Shown here piece by piece: positions 42,470-51,412 of a stretch of 64,000 bases of DNA. The DNA is from Salipiger sp. CCB-MM3. GTDB lineage: Bacteria; Pseudomonadota; Alphaproteobacteria; Rhodobacterales; Rhodobacteraceae. The translations under genes were made by a program, and so were the position numbers. Below the pieces are notes generated by a model that ran no database searches, was not told the DNA's origin, and saw nothing but the letters and a program-made list of their open reading frames with translations. The stretch covers positions 2,493,001 through 2,557,000 of the forward strand of contig NZ_CP014595.1 of the NCBI RefSeq assembly GCF_001687105.1, read 5' to 3'. Every line of letters begins with the position of its first letter. Within the stretch, counting starts at the first letter, position 1.

Positions 42470-45247
42470 ATGAGTTTCGAAGCCGCCATCACCCGCCTGC
42501 CGCATCCTTTCGAGCCCGATCTCGGCGACGAGGCGCTGGCCGCCGCGCCTTGGGCCAAGGGCCAGATCGCCGAGTTGATCCGAGGCACCGGCGGCTCCAG
42601 CCCCTATCTCGGCGGGCTGATCCGCAAGGAAGCGGGTTGGCTGGAGGGGGCGCTCGACAATCCGCAGGACACGCTCGCGGCGCTCTGGTCGGATCTGCGC
42701 GGCCTCGAGGGCGATCCCGGCGTGCCGCTGCGACAGGCCAAACGCCGCGTTGCGCTGCTGTCGGGGCTGGCCGATCTCGGCGGGGTCTGGCCACTGGAGC
42801 AGGTCACCGGCACGCTCACCGATTTTGCCGATCTGGCGGTGCAGATCGCTCTGCGCGAGGCGATCGGGCGCGAGGTGAAACGCGGCAAGCTGCCGGGCGC
42901 GACCGAGGCCGACATCGCCACTGCGGGCGGCATGGTGGTCTTTGCCATGGGCAAGATGGGGGCGGGAGAGCTCAACTACAGCTCTGACATCGACCTCATC
43001 TGCCTCTTCGACGAAAGCCGCTACGGGCGCAACGATTACCACGAGGCGCGCGCCTCTTTCATCCGCGCCACCAAGCGCATGAGCGCCACGCTCAACGATC
43101 TCACCGGCGAGGGCTATGTCTTCCGCACCGATCTGCGGCTGCGCCCCGATCCCGCCGTCACCCCGGTGTGCATGGCGATGGAGGCTGCCGAGCGCTACTA
43201 CGAAAGCCTTGGCCGCGCGTGGGAGCGCGCCGCATGGATCAAGGCGCGGCCCTGCGCGGGCGATCCTGAGGCGGGCGCGCGCTTCATCGACGCGCTGCGC
43301 CCCTTCGTGTGGCGCAAGCACCTCGATTTCGCCGCCATCAAAGACGCCCATGACATGCGCCTGCGCTACCGCGAGACCAAGGGGCTGACCGGGCCGATCA
43401 CCCTGCCGGGCCACAACATGAAGCTGGGCCGTGGTGGCATCCGCGAGATCGAGTTCTTCACCCAGACCCGGCAGATCATCGCCGGGGGCCGCGATCCCGA
43501 CCTGCGCGTGCGCGGCACGGTGCCGGGGCTGCGGGTGCTGGCCGAGAAGGGCTGGGTGCCGCCTGATGTGGCCGAAACCCTCACCGGCCACTACCGTGCG
43601 CACCGCGAGATCGAGCACCGCATCCAGATGGTGCAGGACGCCCAGACCCACGCGCTGCCCGGCAATGAAGAGGGCTTTGCCCGGCTCGCTGCGCTTGCGG
43701 GCCGGGACCTTGCGGAGCTGAAGGCCGACCTCAAGGCACGGCTCGAGGACGTGCACGAGCTGACCGAGGGGTTTTTCGCTCCCGAAAGCCGCAGCGAGCC
43801 GCAGGTGCCCTCGGCGCTGGAGCAAAGCCCGCTGGTGGCGCGCTGGCCGAGCTACCCGGCGCTGCGCTCGAGCCGGGCGGTGGAGATCTGGGGGCGGCTG
43901 CGCCCCGAGATCCTCAGCCGCCTCGGCCGGGCTGCCAAACCCGAAGAGGCGCTCACCGCCTTCGACGGCTTTCTTGCGGGGCTTCCGGCGGGGGTGCAGC
44001 TGTTCTCGCTGTTCGAGGCCAACCCGCAGCTTGTCGATCTGCTGGTGGATATCGTCTCGGTCTCGCCCGATCTGGCGCGGCACCTGTCGCGCAACGCGCA
44101 GGTCTTCGACGCGGTGATCGGTGGGGACTTCTTCGCGCCATGGCCCGGCGCCTCGGCCATGGCTGCCGATCTCGCTGCGCGGTTGGGGGCCGAAGATGAC
44201 TACGAGCGCCGCCTCGATCTGGCGCGGCGCTGGCAGCGCGAGGGGCATTTCCGCATCGGCGTGCACCTGCTGCGCGGCCTGTCGGAGCCGCAGGAGGCGG
44301 GGCAGCATTACGCCGAACTGGCCGAGGCGGTGCTCGCCGCGCTCTTTCCCGTGGTGCAAGAGGAGTTCGCCCGCAAGCACGGGCCTGCGCCGGGGCGGGG
44401 CGCGGTGGTGGTGGGCATGGGCAGCCTCGGCGCGGGGCGGCTGCACGCGCGCTCGGATCTCGATCTCATCGTGATCTACGATGCAGATGGGGTAGAGGCC
44501 TCCGACGGGCCGCGCCCGCTGCCCGCGCGCACCTACTATGCGCGGCTGACGCAGGCGCTGATCACCGCCATGTCCGCGCCAATGGCCGAGGGCAAGCTCT
44601 ATGAGATCGACATGCGCCTGCGCCCCTCGGGCAATCAGGGCCCGGTGGCGACCTCGCTCACCGCGTTTACAGAATATCAGCGCGAGAACGCATGGGTCTG
44701 GGAGCATCTGGCCCTGACCCGCGCGCGGGTGGTGGCCGGGCCGGACGATCTGGCTGCCGAGGTCGAGGCGCGGCGGCGCGAACTGCTGGCCGGCCCGCAA
44801 GAGCAGGCGCATGTGCTGGGCGAGCTGTCGAAGATGCGCGCGCGAATTGCCGCCGCCAAGGGCGGGGGCGATCCCTGGGATCCGAAGCTGGGGCAAGGGC
44901 GGATGCAGGATATCGAACTGGTGGGTCAGGCCGGGGCGCTGCTCTCGGGCAAGGCGCGGCGGCGCACCGCGCGTGGCCTCGCGGCAGCGGCGCAGGAGGG
45001 CTGGCTGACCCGCGAGGAGGCCGATCACCTCGCCGCCACCTACCGGCTGTGCTGGAGCCTGCAGATCGGCGCGCGGCTGATCACCGAAGGCGCGCTCGAC
45101 CCAGAGGAGCTGGGCGTGGGCGGCTGCACCTTCCTCACCGGGCTGGCCGGGGTCGAGGGACCGGAGGCGCTGCGCGAGAAACTGGCGCAGATGTCGGGCC
45201 GCGCGGCGCAGATCATCACCGCCGCCCTGCCGGAGCCCGAGGCATGA
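42470..45247 (+). CDS. glnE: Bifunctional glutamine synthetase adenylyltransferase/adenylyl-removing enzyme
   Basis: A 925-residue enzyme that adds AMP to glutamine synthetase when nitrogen is ample and removes it by phosphorolysis when nitrogen is scarce, under PII control. It has two nucleotidyltransferase domains: an N-terminal adenylyl-removase (GAGELNYSSDIDLICLFDE, about residues 165-183) and a C-terminal adenylyltransferase (GSLGAGRLHARSDLDLIVIYD, about 650-670), each followed by a GlnD-like helical domain. The start ATG 42470 has no strong ribosome site. Length fits the family. The stop overlaps the start of a small gene at 45244. Confidence 0.95.
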   Translation: MSFEAAITRLPHPFEPDLGDEALAAAPWAKGQIAELIRGTGGSSPYLGGLIRKEAGWLEGALDNPQDTLAALWSDLRGLEGDPGVPLRQAKRRVALLSGLADLGGVWPLEQVTGTLTDFADLAVQIALREAIGREVKRGKLPGATEADIATAGGMVVFAMGKMGAGELNYSSDIDLICLFDESRYGRNDYHEARASFIRATKRMSATLNDLTGEGYVFRTDLRLRPDPAVTPVCMAMEAAERYYESLGRAWERAAWIKARPCAGDPEAGARFIDALRPFVWRKHLDFAAIKDAHDMRLRYRETKGLTGPITLPGHNMKLGRGGIREIEFFTQTRQIIAGGRDPDLRVRGTVPGLRVLAEKGWVPPDVAETLTGHYRAHREIEHRIQMVQDAQTHALPGNEEGFARLAALAGRDLAELKADLKARLEDVHELTEGFFAPESRSEPQVPSALEQSPLVARWPSYPALRSSRAVEIWGRLRPEILSRLGRAAKPEEALTAFDGFLAGLPAGVQLFSLFEANPQLVDLLVDIVSVSPDLARHLSRNAQVFDAVIGGDFFAPWPGASAMAADLAARLGAEDDYERRLDLARRWQREGHFRIGVHLLRGLSEPQEAGQHYAELAEAVLAALFPVVQEEFARKHGPAPGRGAVVVGMGSLGAGRLHARSDLDLIVIYDADGVEASDGPRPLPARTYYARLTQALITAMSAPMAEGKLYEIDMRLRPSGNQGPVATSLTAFTEYQRENAWVWEHLALTRARVVAGPDDLAAEVEARRRELLAGPQEQAHVLGELSKMRARIAAAKGGGDPWDPKLGQGRMQDIELVGQAGALLSGKARRRTARGLAAAAQEGWLTREEADHLAATYRLCWSLQIGARLITEGALDPEELGVGGCTFLTGLAGVEGPEALREKLAQMSGRAAQIITAALPEPEA

Positions 45248-45504
45248 AGGGCGACGCGCTCGACCCCAAGGCGCTGATCGCTGAGGCCTACCGCATCGAA
45301 GGCATCACCTCTGAAGAATGCCGCTCGATCTTCCTCGACTGGGCGCTGTCGCTGCCGGAAGGCGCGGATGTGCAGGCGGCGCTGTCGGGGCTGATCGCGC
45401 GCCATGGGGTGACCGGCCACCCGATGACGGCGGTGCTGAAGCAGGGGCTCGGCGAGGATAGGCCCCCCCGGCGGCGCGGTGGCCGCGCGGCACGGCGGCT
45501 CTGA
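45244..45504 (+). CDS. Small hypothetical protein coupled to glnE
   Basis: An 86-residue protein whose ATG overlaps the glnE stop (ATGA). It begins MKGDALDPKALIAEAYRIEG and continues with a helical, acidic body (ECRSIFLDWALSLPEGADVQAAL) and ends in a strongly basic Arg-rich tail (RPPRRRGGRAARRL). I do not recognise a named domain; the segment IEGITSEECRSIFLDWALSLP looks conserved-family-like, and the tight coupling suggests a role related to nitrogen regulation or simply co-expression. No signal peptide or membrane segment. Confidence 0.7.
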   Translation: MKGDALDPKALIAEAYRIEGITSEECRSIFLDWALSLPEGADVQAALSGLIARHGVTGHPMTAVLKQGLGEDRPPRRRGGRAARRL

Positions 45505-45521
45505 CACAGCAGGTCTGAAGA

Positions 45522-45556
45522 GCGCCTGCGGCGCGCGTATTTTCAAAGAGAAGAAG
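45522..45556 (+). repeat. Composite intergenic repeat, shortened copy 6
   Basis: Hairpin 2 GCGCC-TGC-GGCGC (45522-45534) followed by the tail GCGTATTTTC and AAAGAGAAGAAG to 45556; hairpin 1 is missing. It follows the small gene after glnE in the same orientation and faces copy 5, so their tails form an inverted repeat. Confidence 0.8.
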
Positions 45557-45591
45557 GCAGGACCGTCACGCCCTGCCTTCTTCGTCTTTTT

Positions 45592-45652
45592 CTTCTTCTC
45601 TTTCCAAATACGCCGGGGGTGAGCCCGAAGGGCGAGGGGGCTGCGCCCCCTC
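45592..45652 (-). repeat. Composite intergenic repeat, copy 5
   Basis: Read on the minus strand: hairpin 1 GAGGGGGC-GCA-GCCCCCTC (45652-45634), hairpin 2 GCCC-TTC-GGGC (45633-45623), then the tail CACCCCCGGCGTATTTGG and AAAGAGAAGAAG. It lies eight bases after the minus-strand eda stop in the same orientation. Confidence 0.85.
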
Positions 45653-45660
45653 TGGCGCGA

Positions 45661-46302
45661 TCAGCGCGGCAGCGCCGCGGCTTCCTTGGCGAGTGCCACG
45701 ATGCCGTCCCAATCGCCCGCCTGCATGAGATCCTTGGGCGCGACCCACGACCCGCCGCAGCAAAGCACGTTCTTCAGCGACAGGTAATCGCCGACGTTCT
45801 TCATGCTGACGCCGCCGGTGGGGCAGAATTTGACCTGCGGGATCGGCGCGCCGATGGCCTTGAGCGCCGGGGCGCCGCCATTGGCTTCGGCGGGGAAGAA
45901 TTTCTGCACGGTGTAGCCGCGCTCGAGCAGCGCCATCGCCTCGGAGGCGGTGGCGGCGCCGGGCAGCAGCGGCAGATCCGCCGCCTCGCAGGCGTCGAGG
46001 ATCTTATCCGTCGCGCCCGGCGAGACGCCGAATTTCGCCCCGGCCTCGACCGCGGCTTTCACGTCCTCGGGGGTCAGCAGCGTGCCCGCGCCGACCACGC
46101 CGCCTTCGACCTTGGCCATCTCGCGGATCGCGTCGAGCGCCACCGGGGTGCGCAGCGTGACCTCGAGCACGGGCAGGCCGCCGGCCACCAGCGCCTCGGC
46201 CAGCGGGCGGGCATGGGCGACGTCGTCGATCACCAGCACCGGGATCACCGGGGCGAGCTTGCAGAGGGCTTCGTTGGAGCGGCTGGCGTCCTGGGGAGTC
46301 AT
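45661..46302 (-). CDS. eda: KDPG/KHG aldolase
   Basis: A 213-residue class I aldolase that splits 2-keto-3-deoxy-6-phosphogluconate into pyruvate and glyceraldehyde 3-phosphate, the last step specific to the Entner-Doudoroff pathway. The conserved E in VLEVTLRTP, the Schiff-base lysine in VQKFFPAE, and KFCPTGGVS in the phosphate-binding region are all present. It lies downstream of edd on the same strand (101 bases apart), and the two probably form an edd-eda operon. Roseobacters use this pathway as their main glycolytic route. Confidence 0.95.
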   Translation of the reverse strand: MTPQDASRSNEALCKLAPVIPVLVIDDVAHARPLAEALVAGGLPVLEVTLRTPVALDAIREMAKVEGGVVGAGTLLTPEDVKAAVEAGAKFGVSPGATDKILDACEAADLPLLPGAATASEAMALLERGYTVQKFFPAEANGGAPALKAIGAPIPQVKFCPTGGVSMKNVGDYLSLKNVLCCGGSWVAPKDLMQAGDWDGIVALAKEAAALPR

Positions 46303-46403
46303 GGGCGGGGCCTTTGTCTGGATGTCGGAAGGACCGGATCGGTCAGCTATTGAGTATTTTCAGAAAGATGAAAGGGCAAGGCCCGCGCATGTCCCGGGCA
46401 GGG

Positions 46404-48209
46404 TCAGACCACCACCGCCGCGCCGTTGGAGGCGAGGCCGACGTTCTGGCGGAAGGCCTCGAAGAGCTCGCGCCCGACGCCGTGGCCGTTGCCTGAGAGG
46501 TCCGCCGTGGCGCTCTCACGGTCCTCGAAGCCCTCGGTGAGACACTGCAGCGTACCGCTGCCCGCATCAAGCCGCACGATGTCGCCGTCGCGCAGCTTGG
46601 CGAGCGGGCCGCCGTCGGCCGCCTCGGGGCAGACGTGGATCGCCGAGGGCACCTTGCCCGACGCGCCGGACATGCGCCCGTCGGTGACCAGCGCCACCTT
46701 GAGACCGCGGTCCTGCAGCACCGCCAGCGTCGGCGTCAGGCTGTGCAACTCGGGCATGCCGTTCGACTTCGGCCCCTGGAAACGCACCACGACGATGGTG
46801 TCGGAGGTGAACTCGCCCGCCTTGAAGGCATCTTTCACCTGCGCCTGATCGTGGAAGATGCGCACCGGGGCCTCGACGACGTGATGCTCGGGTTTCACCG
46901 CCGAGATCTTCATGATGCCATGGCCGAGGTTGCCGATCATCTGCTTGAGCCCGCCGGTCTTTTGGAACGGATCCGAGGCGGGTCGGAGGATCTTGTCGTT
47001 CTGGCTGTCGCGCGGGGCGTCCTCGTAGACGATGGCGCCATCCTTGAGCTTGGGCTCTTGGGTGTAGAGGCTCATGCCGTCACCGGCGACGGTCTTGACG
47101 TCCTCATGCATGAGGCCCGCGTCCAGAAGCTCGCCGATCATATATTGCAGCCCGCCCGCGGCGTGGAAGTGGTTCACGTCCGCCAGCCCATTGGGGTAGA
47201 CCTTGGCCATCAGCGGCACCGCCTGCGAGATCGCGTCGAAGTCCGACAGCTCCAGCGCCACGCCCGCGGCGCGCGCCATGGCCGGAAGGTGCAGCACGAG
47301 GTTGGTCGACCCGCCCGTGGCCATCAGCCCGACGATACCGTTGACGAAGGCCTTGGCGTCGAGCACATCGCAGACCGGGCGATACTCATTGCCGAGCGCA
47401 GTGATCGCCAGCGCCCGTTTCGCCCCGGCTTCGGTCAGCGCATCGCGCAGCGGCGTGTTCGGGTTGATGAAGGAACTGCCGGGCAGGTGCAGACCCATGA
47501 ACTCCATCAGCATCTGGTTGGAGTTGGCGGTGCCATAGAACGTGCAGGTGCCGGGGCCGTGGTAGCTCTTCATCTCGGCTTCCATCAGCTTGTCGCGGCC
47601 AACCTCGCCGGTGGCGTACTGCTGGCGGACCTTGGCTTTCTCGTCGTTCGGCAGGCCGGAGGTCATCGGCCCGGCGGGCAGGAACAGGCCGGGGATATAG
47701 CCGAAGGTGGCGGCGGCGATGACGAGGCCGGGCACGATCTTGTCGCAGACGCCGAGGTAGACGGCGGCGTCATAGGTGTTGTGCGAGAGCGAAACGCCCG
47801 TGGCCAGCGCGATCACGTCGCGCGAGAAGAGCGAGAGCTCCATGCCCACTTGGCCTTGGGTGACGCCGTCGCACATGGCAGGCACCCCGCCCGCCACCTG
47901 CGCCGTGCTTCCGACCGAGCGCGCGGCGCTGCGCAGCAGTTCGGGGTAGCGCTCGTAGGGCTGGTGGGCCGAGAGCATGTCGTTATAGGCGGTGACGATG
48001 CCGAGGTTCGGAGCGCGGCCCGTCGCCAGCGCCTGCTGGTCCTGCCCGGTGGCGGCATAGGCGTGGGCCTGATTGCCGCAGGTGAGATGCGCGCGGCGCG
48101 GGCCTTCCTCGGCGGCGCGGCGCATACGGTCGAGATAGGTGCCGCGGAGTTTCTCCGAGCGGTCCTCGATGTCCTTGGTGACTTTGGCGATGGTGGCGTT
48201 GAGCGACAT
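46404..48209 (-). CDS. edd: Phosphogluconate dehydratase
   Basis: A 601-residue iron-sulfur dehydratase of the IlvD/Edd family that converts 6-phosphogluconate to KDPG. AAGGAG lies nine bases before ATG 48209. Conserved blocks are [12 protein letters not shown], the [13 protein letters not shown] region with the first cluster cysteine, GVCDKIVPG with another, and [19 protein letters not shown] with a third; the C-terminus carries [19 protein letters not shown]. Length is normal. A palindromic LacI-type operator lies about 80 bases upstream. Transcription continues into eda. Confidence 0.96.
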   Translation of the reverse strand: MSLNATIAKVTKDIEDRSEKLRGTYLDRMRRAAEEGPRRAHLTCGNQAHAYAATGQDQQALATGRAPNLGIVTAYNDMLSAHQPYERYPELLRSAARSVGSTAQVAGGVPAMCDGVTQGQVGMELSLFSRDVIALATGVSLSHNTYDAAVYLGVCDKIVPGLVIAAATFGYIPGLFLPAGPMTSGLPNDEKAKVRQQYATGEVGRDKLMEAEMKSYHGPGTCTFYGTANSNQMLMEFMGLHLPGSSFINPNTPLRDALTEAGAKRALAITALGNEYRPVCDVLDAKAFVNGIVGLMATGGSTNLVLHLPAMARAAGVALELSDFDAISQAVPLMAKVYPNGLADVNHFHAAGGLQYMIGELLDAGLMHEDVKTVAGDGMSLYTQEPKLKDGAIVYEDAPRDSQNDKILRPASDPFQKTGGLKQMIGNLGHGIMKISAVKPEHHVVEAPVRIFHDQAQVKDAFKAGEFTSDTIVVVRFQGPKSNGMPELHSLTPTLAVLQDRGLKVALVTDGRMSGASGKVPSAIHVCPEAADGGPLAKLRDGDIVRLDAGSGTLQCLTEGFEDRESATADLSGNGHGVGRELFEAFRQNVGLASNGAAVVV

Positions 48210-48287
48210 GAGAGGGAGCTCCTTTCGCTGTCCGGCTGGCCCAGCGTGGGCTGCCCGGTCTGGCGTCCTTGCCGTAGCATGTAGCCC

Positions 48288-48301
48288 GGTTAGCGCTATC
48301 A
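48288..48301. promoter_or_regulatory. LacI-type palindromic operator upstream of edd
   Basis: GGTTAGCGCTATCA, with central TAGCGCTA palindromic, 79 bases upstream of edd. It resembles LacI-family operators; in Rhodobacter sphaeroides the LacI-family regulator CceR is known to control Entner-Doudoroff genes. The match to the CceR consensus is from memory and not checked. Confidence 0.45.
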
Positions 48302-48473
48302 GTAAAGGTCGAAGAACCGCAGCGGGCTGCGGGCCAGGGCCTCCGCGCGAAATTGGGGCAGCGAGGCCGGGCGAGGGCTGATGTCTTTGGCGGGCGGGGA
48401 AAGACCGCGCGCCAGCGCGGGCCAGACCGCGAAGACGCTTCCCAAGTGCCGCCCGCGGCGCTAAAGGGGCGCC

Positions 48474-49670
48474 ATGAGCACCCCTGATATTCCCATCGTC
48501 CGCCTCCTTCCCAAAACCAAGCCGCAGGCGCTGCGCCGTGGCTACCCTTGGGTCTATTCCAACGAGATGGTCCTCGACCGCCGCACCAAGAAGCTGCCGG
48601 CGGGCACCGTCGCCCTGCTTGAGGACAACGAGCGCAAGCCGCTGGGCCTTGTTGGGCTGACGCCGGATTCGAAGATCACCTGCCGGATGCTCGACCGCGA
48701 TCCCGAGGCGGTGATCGACAAGGCATGGCTGGCGGCCAAGCTGACCCGCGCGCTGGAGCTGCGCACGCGGCTCTTCCCAGCGCCCTACTACCGGCTGGTG
48801 CATGCCGAGGCCGACGGGCTGCCCGGGGTGATCATCGACCGCTTCGGCGACACCGCGGTGATCCAGCCCAACGCCGCTTGGGCCGAGCTGCTGCTGCCGC
48901 AGCTGGCCGAGGCGCTGGCCGAGGTCACGGGGGTCAGGAATATCCTCAAGAACGCCGGGGGCCGCGGTCGCCAGCTTGAGGGCCTCGACGATCAGGACGC
49001 GGTGCTGCTGGGGCAGGCGCCCGAGGCGCCGCTGCCGGTGGAGATGAACGGGGCCACCTATATGGCCGACCTCACCGGCGGGCAGAAGACCGGGCTGTTC
49101 TACGACCAGCGCCCGAACCACGGCTTTGCGGCGCGACTGGCGAACGGGCAGAAGATGCTCGATGTCTTCTCCCATGTCGGGGGTTTCGCCTTGGCCGCGC
49201 TCGCGGGCGGCGCATCGAGCGCGCTGTCGGTGGACGGCTCGGCCTCGGCGCTGGCGCTGGCCGAGGAAGGCGCCAAGCGGATGGGCGCGGCGGAGCGCTT
49301 TGCCACCCGTCAGGGCGACGCCTTCGACACGCTCGAGGCGCTGGGACAGGAAGACGCGCGCTTTGGCCTCGTGGTCTGCGACCCGCCCGCCTTCGCCCCG
49401 GCCAAGCCCGCGCTGGAAGCGGGGCTGCGCGCCTATGAGAAGGTCGCGCGGCTGTCGGCGCCGCTGGTCGAGGAGGGCGGCTATCTGGTGCTCTGCTCGT
49501 GCAGCCATGCGGCGGACCTGTCGAGCTTCACCGGCGCCTGTCTGCGCGGCATCGGCCGGGCCGGGCGGCGCGCTCAGCTGCTGCACACCGGCTTTGCCGG
49601 GCCGGACCATCCGCTGCTGCCGCAGCTGGCGGAATCGGGCTATCTGAAGGCGCTGGTGTTCCGCCTGTGA
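48474..49670 (+). CDS. Class I SAM-dependent rRNA cytosine methyltransferase (RlmI-like)
   Basis: A 398-residue enzyme with an N-terminal PUA-like domain (about residues 5-85, RLLPKTKPQALRRGYPWVYSNE), a linker domain (EADGLPGVIIDRFGD) and a Rossmann methyltransferase domain: motif I VFSHVGGFALAALAGGA, motif IV CDPPAFAPAK, and the CSCSHAAD segment near the C-terminus. It matches RlmI, which makes m5C1962 in 23S rRNA, although the specificity of this branch is inferred. The stop overlaps the GTG start of the PIN-domain gene (GTGA), implying translational coupling. Divergent from edd. Confidence 0.88.
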   Translation: MSTPDIPIVRLLPKTKPQALRRGYPWVYSNEMVLDRRTKKLPAGTVALLEDNERKPLGLVGLTPDSKITCRMLDRDPEAVIDKAWLAAKLTRALELRTRLFPAPYYRLVHAEADGLPGVIIDRFGDTAVIQPNAAWAELLLPQLAEALAEVTGVRNILKNAGGRGRQLEGLDDQDAVLLGQAPEAPLPVEMNGATYMADLTGGQKTGLFYDQRPNHGFAARLANGQKMLDVFSHVGGFALAALAGGASSALSVDGSASALALAEEGAKRMGAAERFATRQGDAFDTLEALGQEDARFGLVVCDPPAFAPAKPALEAGLRAYEKVARLSAPLVEEGGYLVLCSCSHAADLSSFTGACLRGIGRAGRRAQLLHTGFAGPDHPLLPQLAESGYLKALVFRL

Positions 49671-50227
49671 GCCGGCCGGTGAAAGTCCTGCTCGACACCT
49701 GCGTCATCTACCCGACGGTGATGCGCGAGGTGCTGCTGGGCGTCGCCGCGCAAGGGCTCTTTCAGCCGCTTTGGTCGGCGCGCATCCTCGAGGAATGGGC
49801 GCTGGCCTCGCGCAAGCTGGGGCCGATGGGCGAGGTGCAGGCGCGCGGCGAGATCGCGCAGGTCCGGGCGGCTTGGCCGAATGCTGAGGTGCGCTATCAA
49901 CCGTCCATGGAAGACCGGCTGTGGCTGCCCGATCCGGCGGATCTTCACGTGCTGGCGGCGGCGATTTCCGGCAGTGCGGACATCATCGTCACCGAGAACG
50001 CCAAGGATTTCCCGCGCGGCATCCTCGCCGAGGAGGGCCTCAGCCGGGTCGATGCCGACGGTTTTCTGCGCGGTATGTTCGAGGCCAATCCGGGCAAGGT
50101 GCGGGACGCCTGCGAGGGCGTTCTGGCCGAAGCGCGGCGGCTCTCGGGTGAAGACTGGACCATGCGCAGCCTGCTCAAGAAGGCCCGTCTGCCGCGGCTC
50201 GGCAAGGCGCTGGAGGCGGCGGGCTGA
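49667..50227 (+). CDS. PIN-domain nuclease-like protein
   Basis: A 186-residue protein with GTG start overlapping the methyltransferase stop; GTG 49679 is an alternative. The N-terminal VLLDTCVIYPTVMREVLL holds the first PIN aspartate, a middle LEEWA glutamate and the ADIIVTENAKDFP block supply the others, so the acidic site looks complete. The C-terminal half (about residues 130-186) is a helical extension with basic residues (KKARLPRLGKAL). PIN proteins are often VapC toxins, but there is no antitoxin gene next to it, and coupling to an rRNA methyltransferase suggests RNA processing. Function unproven. Confidence 0.82.
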   Translation: MSRPVKVLLDTCVIYPTVMREVLLGVAAQGLFQPLWSARILEEWALASRKLGPMGEVQARGEIAQVRAAWPNAEVRYQPSMEDRLWLPDPADLHVLAAAISGSADIIVTENAKDFPRGILAEEGLSRVDADGFLRGMFEANPGKVRDACEGVLAEARRLSGEDWTMRSLLKKARLPRLGKALEAAG

Positions 50228-50247
50228 GCCGCCACGCTCCGTCGGGG

Positions 50248-50643
50248 TCAGTTTTCCGATTTCATTTCCGGCACGCTCGGCGTGTCTTCCTCGCGCTTGG
50301 CCATCGTCGCCCAGATGCGGTCGCGCGCCGGTTTCGGCAGCGGATCGCGCTGGTTCTGCAGATGGATATGCACCTTCGAGATGAAATAGGCCGAGACGGG
50401 CGCGGTCATGAAGAGAAACGCGATGATCAGCAGCTCGTGGTACGAGGGCGCGTCCGAGGCGAAAGCAAAGAGCACCGAGGCGAGCAGGATCGAGCCGACG
50501 CCAAGCGTCGAGGCCTTGGTGGGGGCATGCAGCCGCGCCATGGGGGCACGCAGCTTCAGCAGGCCCACCGAGCCCACCAGCGTGAACAGCCCGCCGATGA
50601 CCAGTGCCGCGGCGATGGCGATGTCGATGTAGCCATGGGTCAT
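50248..50643 (-). CDS. mnhG: Na+/H+ antiporter subunit G (MnhG/MrpG)
   Basis: A 131-residue membrane protein with three helices: IAAALVIGGLFTLVGSVGLLKL, then the conserved RLHAPTKASTLGVGSILLAS, and SYHELLIIAFLFMTAPVSAYFI. A hydrophilic tail of about 45 residues follows. It is the last gene of the six-gene Mrp antiporter operon (mnhAB-C-D-E-F-G) and its start overlaps mnhF by four bases. All subunits are needed for Na+(K+)/H+ exchange in the Mrp family. Confidence 0.93.
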   Translation of the reverse strand: MTHGYIDIAIAAALVIGGLFTLVGSVGLLKLRAPMARLHAPTKASTLGVGSILLASVLFAFASDAPSYHELLIIAFLFMTAPVSAYFISKVHIHLQNQRDPLPKPARDRIWATMAKREEDTPSVPEMKSEN

Positions 50644-50912
50644 TCGATGATGTCTCCCCTCAGCACGAAGCGCGCGACCGCCACCGTGGACACAAAGCCC
50701 ACCATGGCGATGATCAGCGCCGCCTCGAAGTAAATCTGCGTGGCTCCGGCGATGCCGACAAGGATGATCAGCGCCACCGCGTTGATCGACAGCGTGTCGA
50801 GCGCAAGGATACGGTCGCCGATGTGCGGCCCCTTGATCAGGCGGATCATCGTCAGCAGCAGCGACAGGCTGACCGCGACGAAGGCGAAGATGAGCGCATA
50901 GGTGACGATCAT
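50640..50912 (-). CDS. mnhF: Na+/H+ antiporter subunit F (MnhF/MrpF)
   Basis: A 90-residue membrane protein from ATG 50912 with three helices and the conserved cytoplasmic motif RLIKGPHIGDRILALDTLSINAV in two overlapping parts (RLIKGPHIGDRILALD). MrpF is the small core subunit of Mrp antiporters. Starts and stops overlap those of mnhE and mnhG by four bases each, showing translational coupling. Confidence 0.94.
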   Translation of the reverse strand: MIVTYALIFAFVAVSLSLLLTMIRLIKGPHIGDRILALDTLSINAVALIILVGIAGATQIYFEAALIIAMVGFVSTVAVARFVLRGDIIE

Positions 50913-51412
50913 TCGAAAATCTCCTTCAGGCGGCGTTCGTAGCGCTGCTTGATCTTGCGGGCGACCTTCTCGGGGTTGTCGGCGTGCAGCGCATGGACCA
51001 GCAGCGCGTGGCCCTCGTTCGACAGATCGACCGAGACGGTGCCCGGTGTCAGGGTGATCGTGCCCGCAAGGGCGGTGATCGCCTCGGGGGTGCGCACGTC
51101 GAGCGGGATGCTGATCCATTTCGAATGGATGTCGTCATTGCGCTTGAAGAGCACGATCATCGCCACGGTGATATTGGCGGTGATGATGTCCCACGCCACG
51201 ATGAGGCCATAGGGGATGAGCTTCCACGGCCGTGTTACCTGCGGCCTGTCCGGCCAATAGGCCGCGGTGGCGAAGGGCAGCAGCACGCCAAGGATCACGC
51301 CGAAGACGAGGCTGTTGATCGACGGATCATTCGACAGAAACTGCCAGACGATCACCAGCGCCACCGACAGCAGCGGATGCGGGAAGAGCCTGCGGATGTA
51401 GCGGGTGGCCAT
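50909..51412 (-). CDS. mnhE: Na+/H+ antiporter subunit E (MnhE/MrpE)
   Basis: A 167-residue protein with two or three N-terminal membrane helices and a cytoplasmic C-terminal domain containing TPEAITALAGTITLTPGTVS, the signature of MrpE. The C-terminal helix is highly basic (RKIKQRYERRLKEIFE). The start overlaps the mnhD stop by one base, and the stop overlaps the mnhF start. Confidence 0.94.
   Translation of the reverse strand: MATRYIRRLFPHPLLSVALVIVWQFLSNDPSINSLVFGVILGVLLPFATAAYWPDRPQVTRPWKLIPYGLIVAWDIITANITVAMIVLFKRNDDIHSKWISIPLDVRTPEAITALAGTITLTPGTVSVDLSNEGHALLVHALHADNPEKVARKIKQRYERRLKEIFE

Noticed and set aside
46352..46374. A further copy of the composite repeat tail between eda and edd
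   Set aside because: GAGTATTTTCAGAAAGATGAAAG is only loosely similar, has no hairpins and points against the flanking genes.
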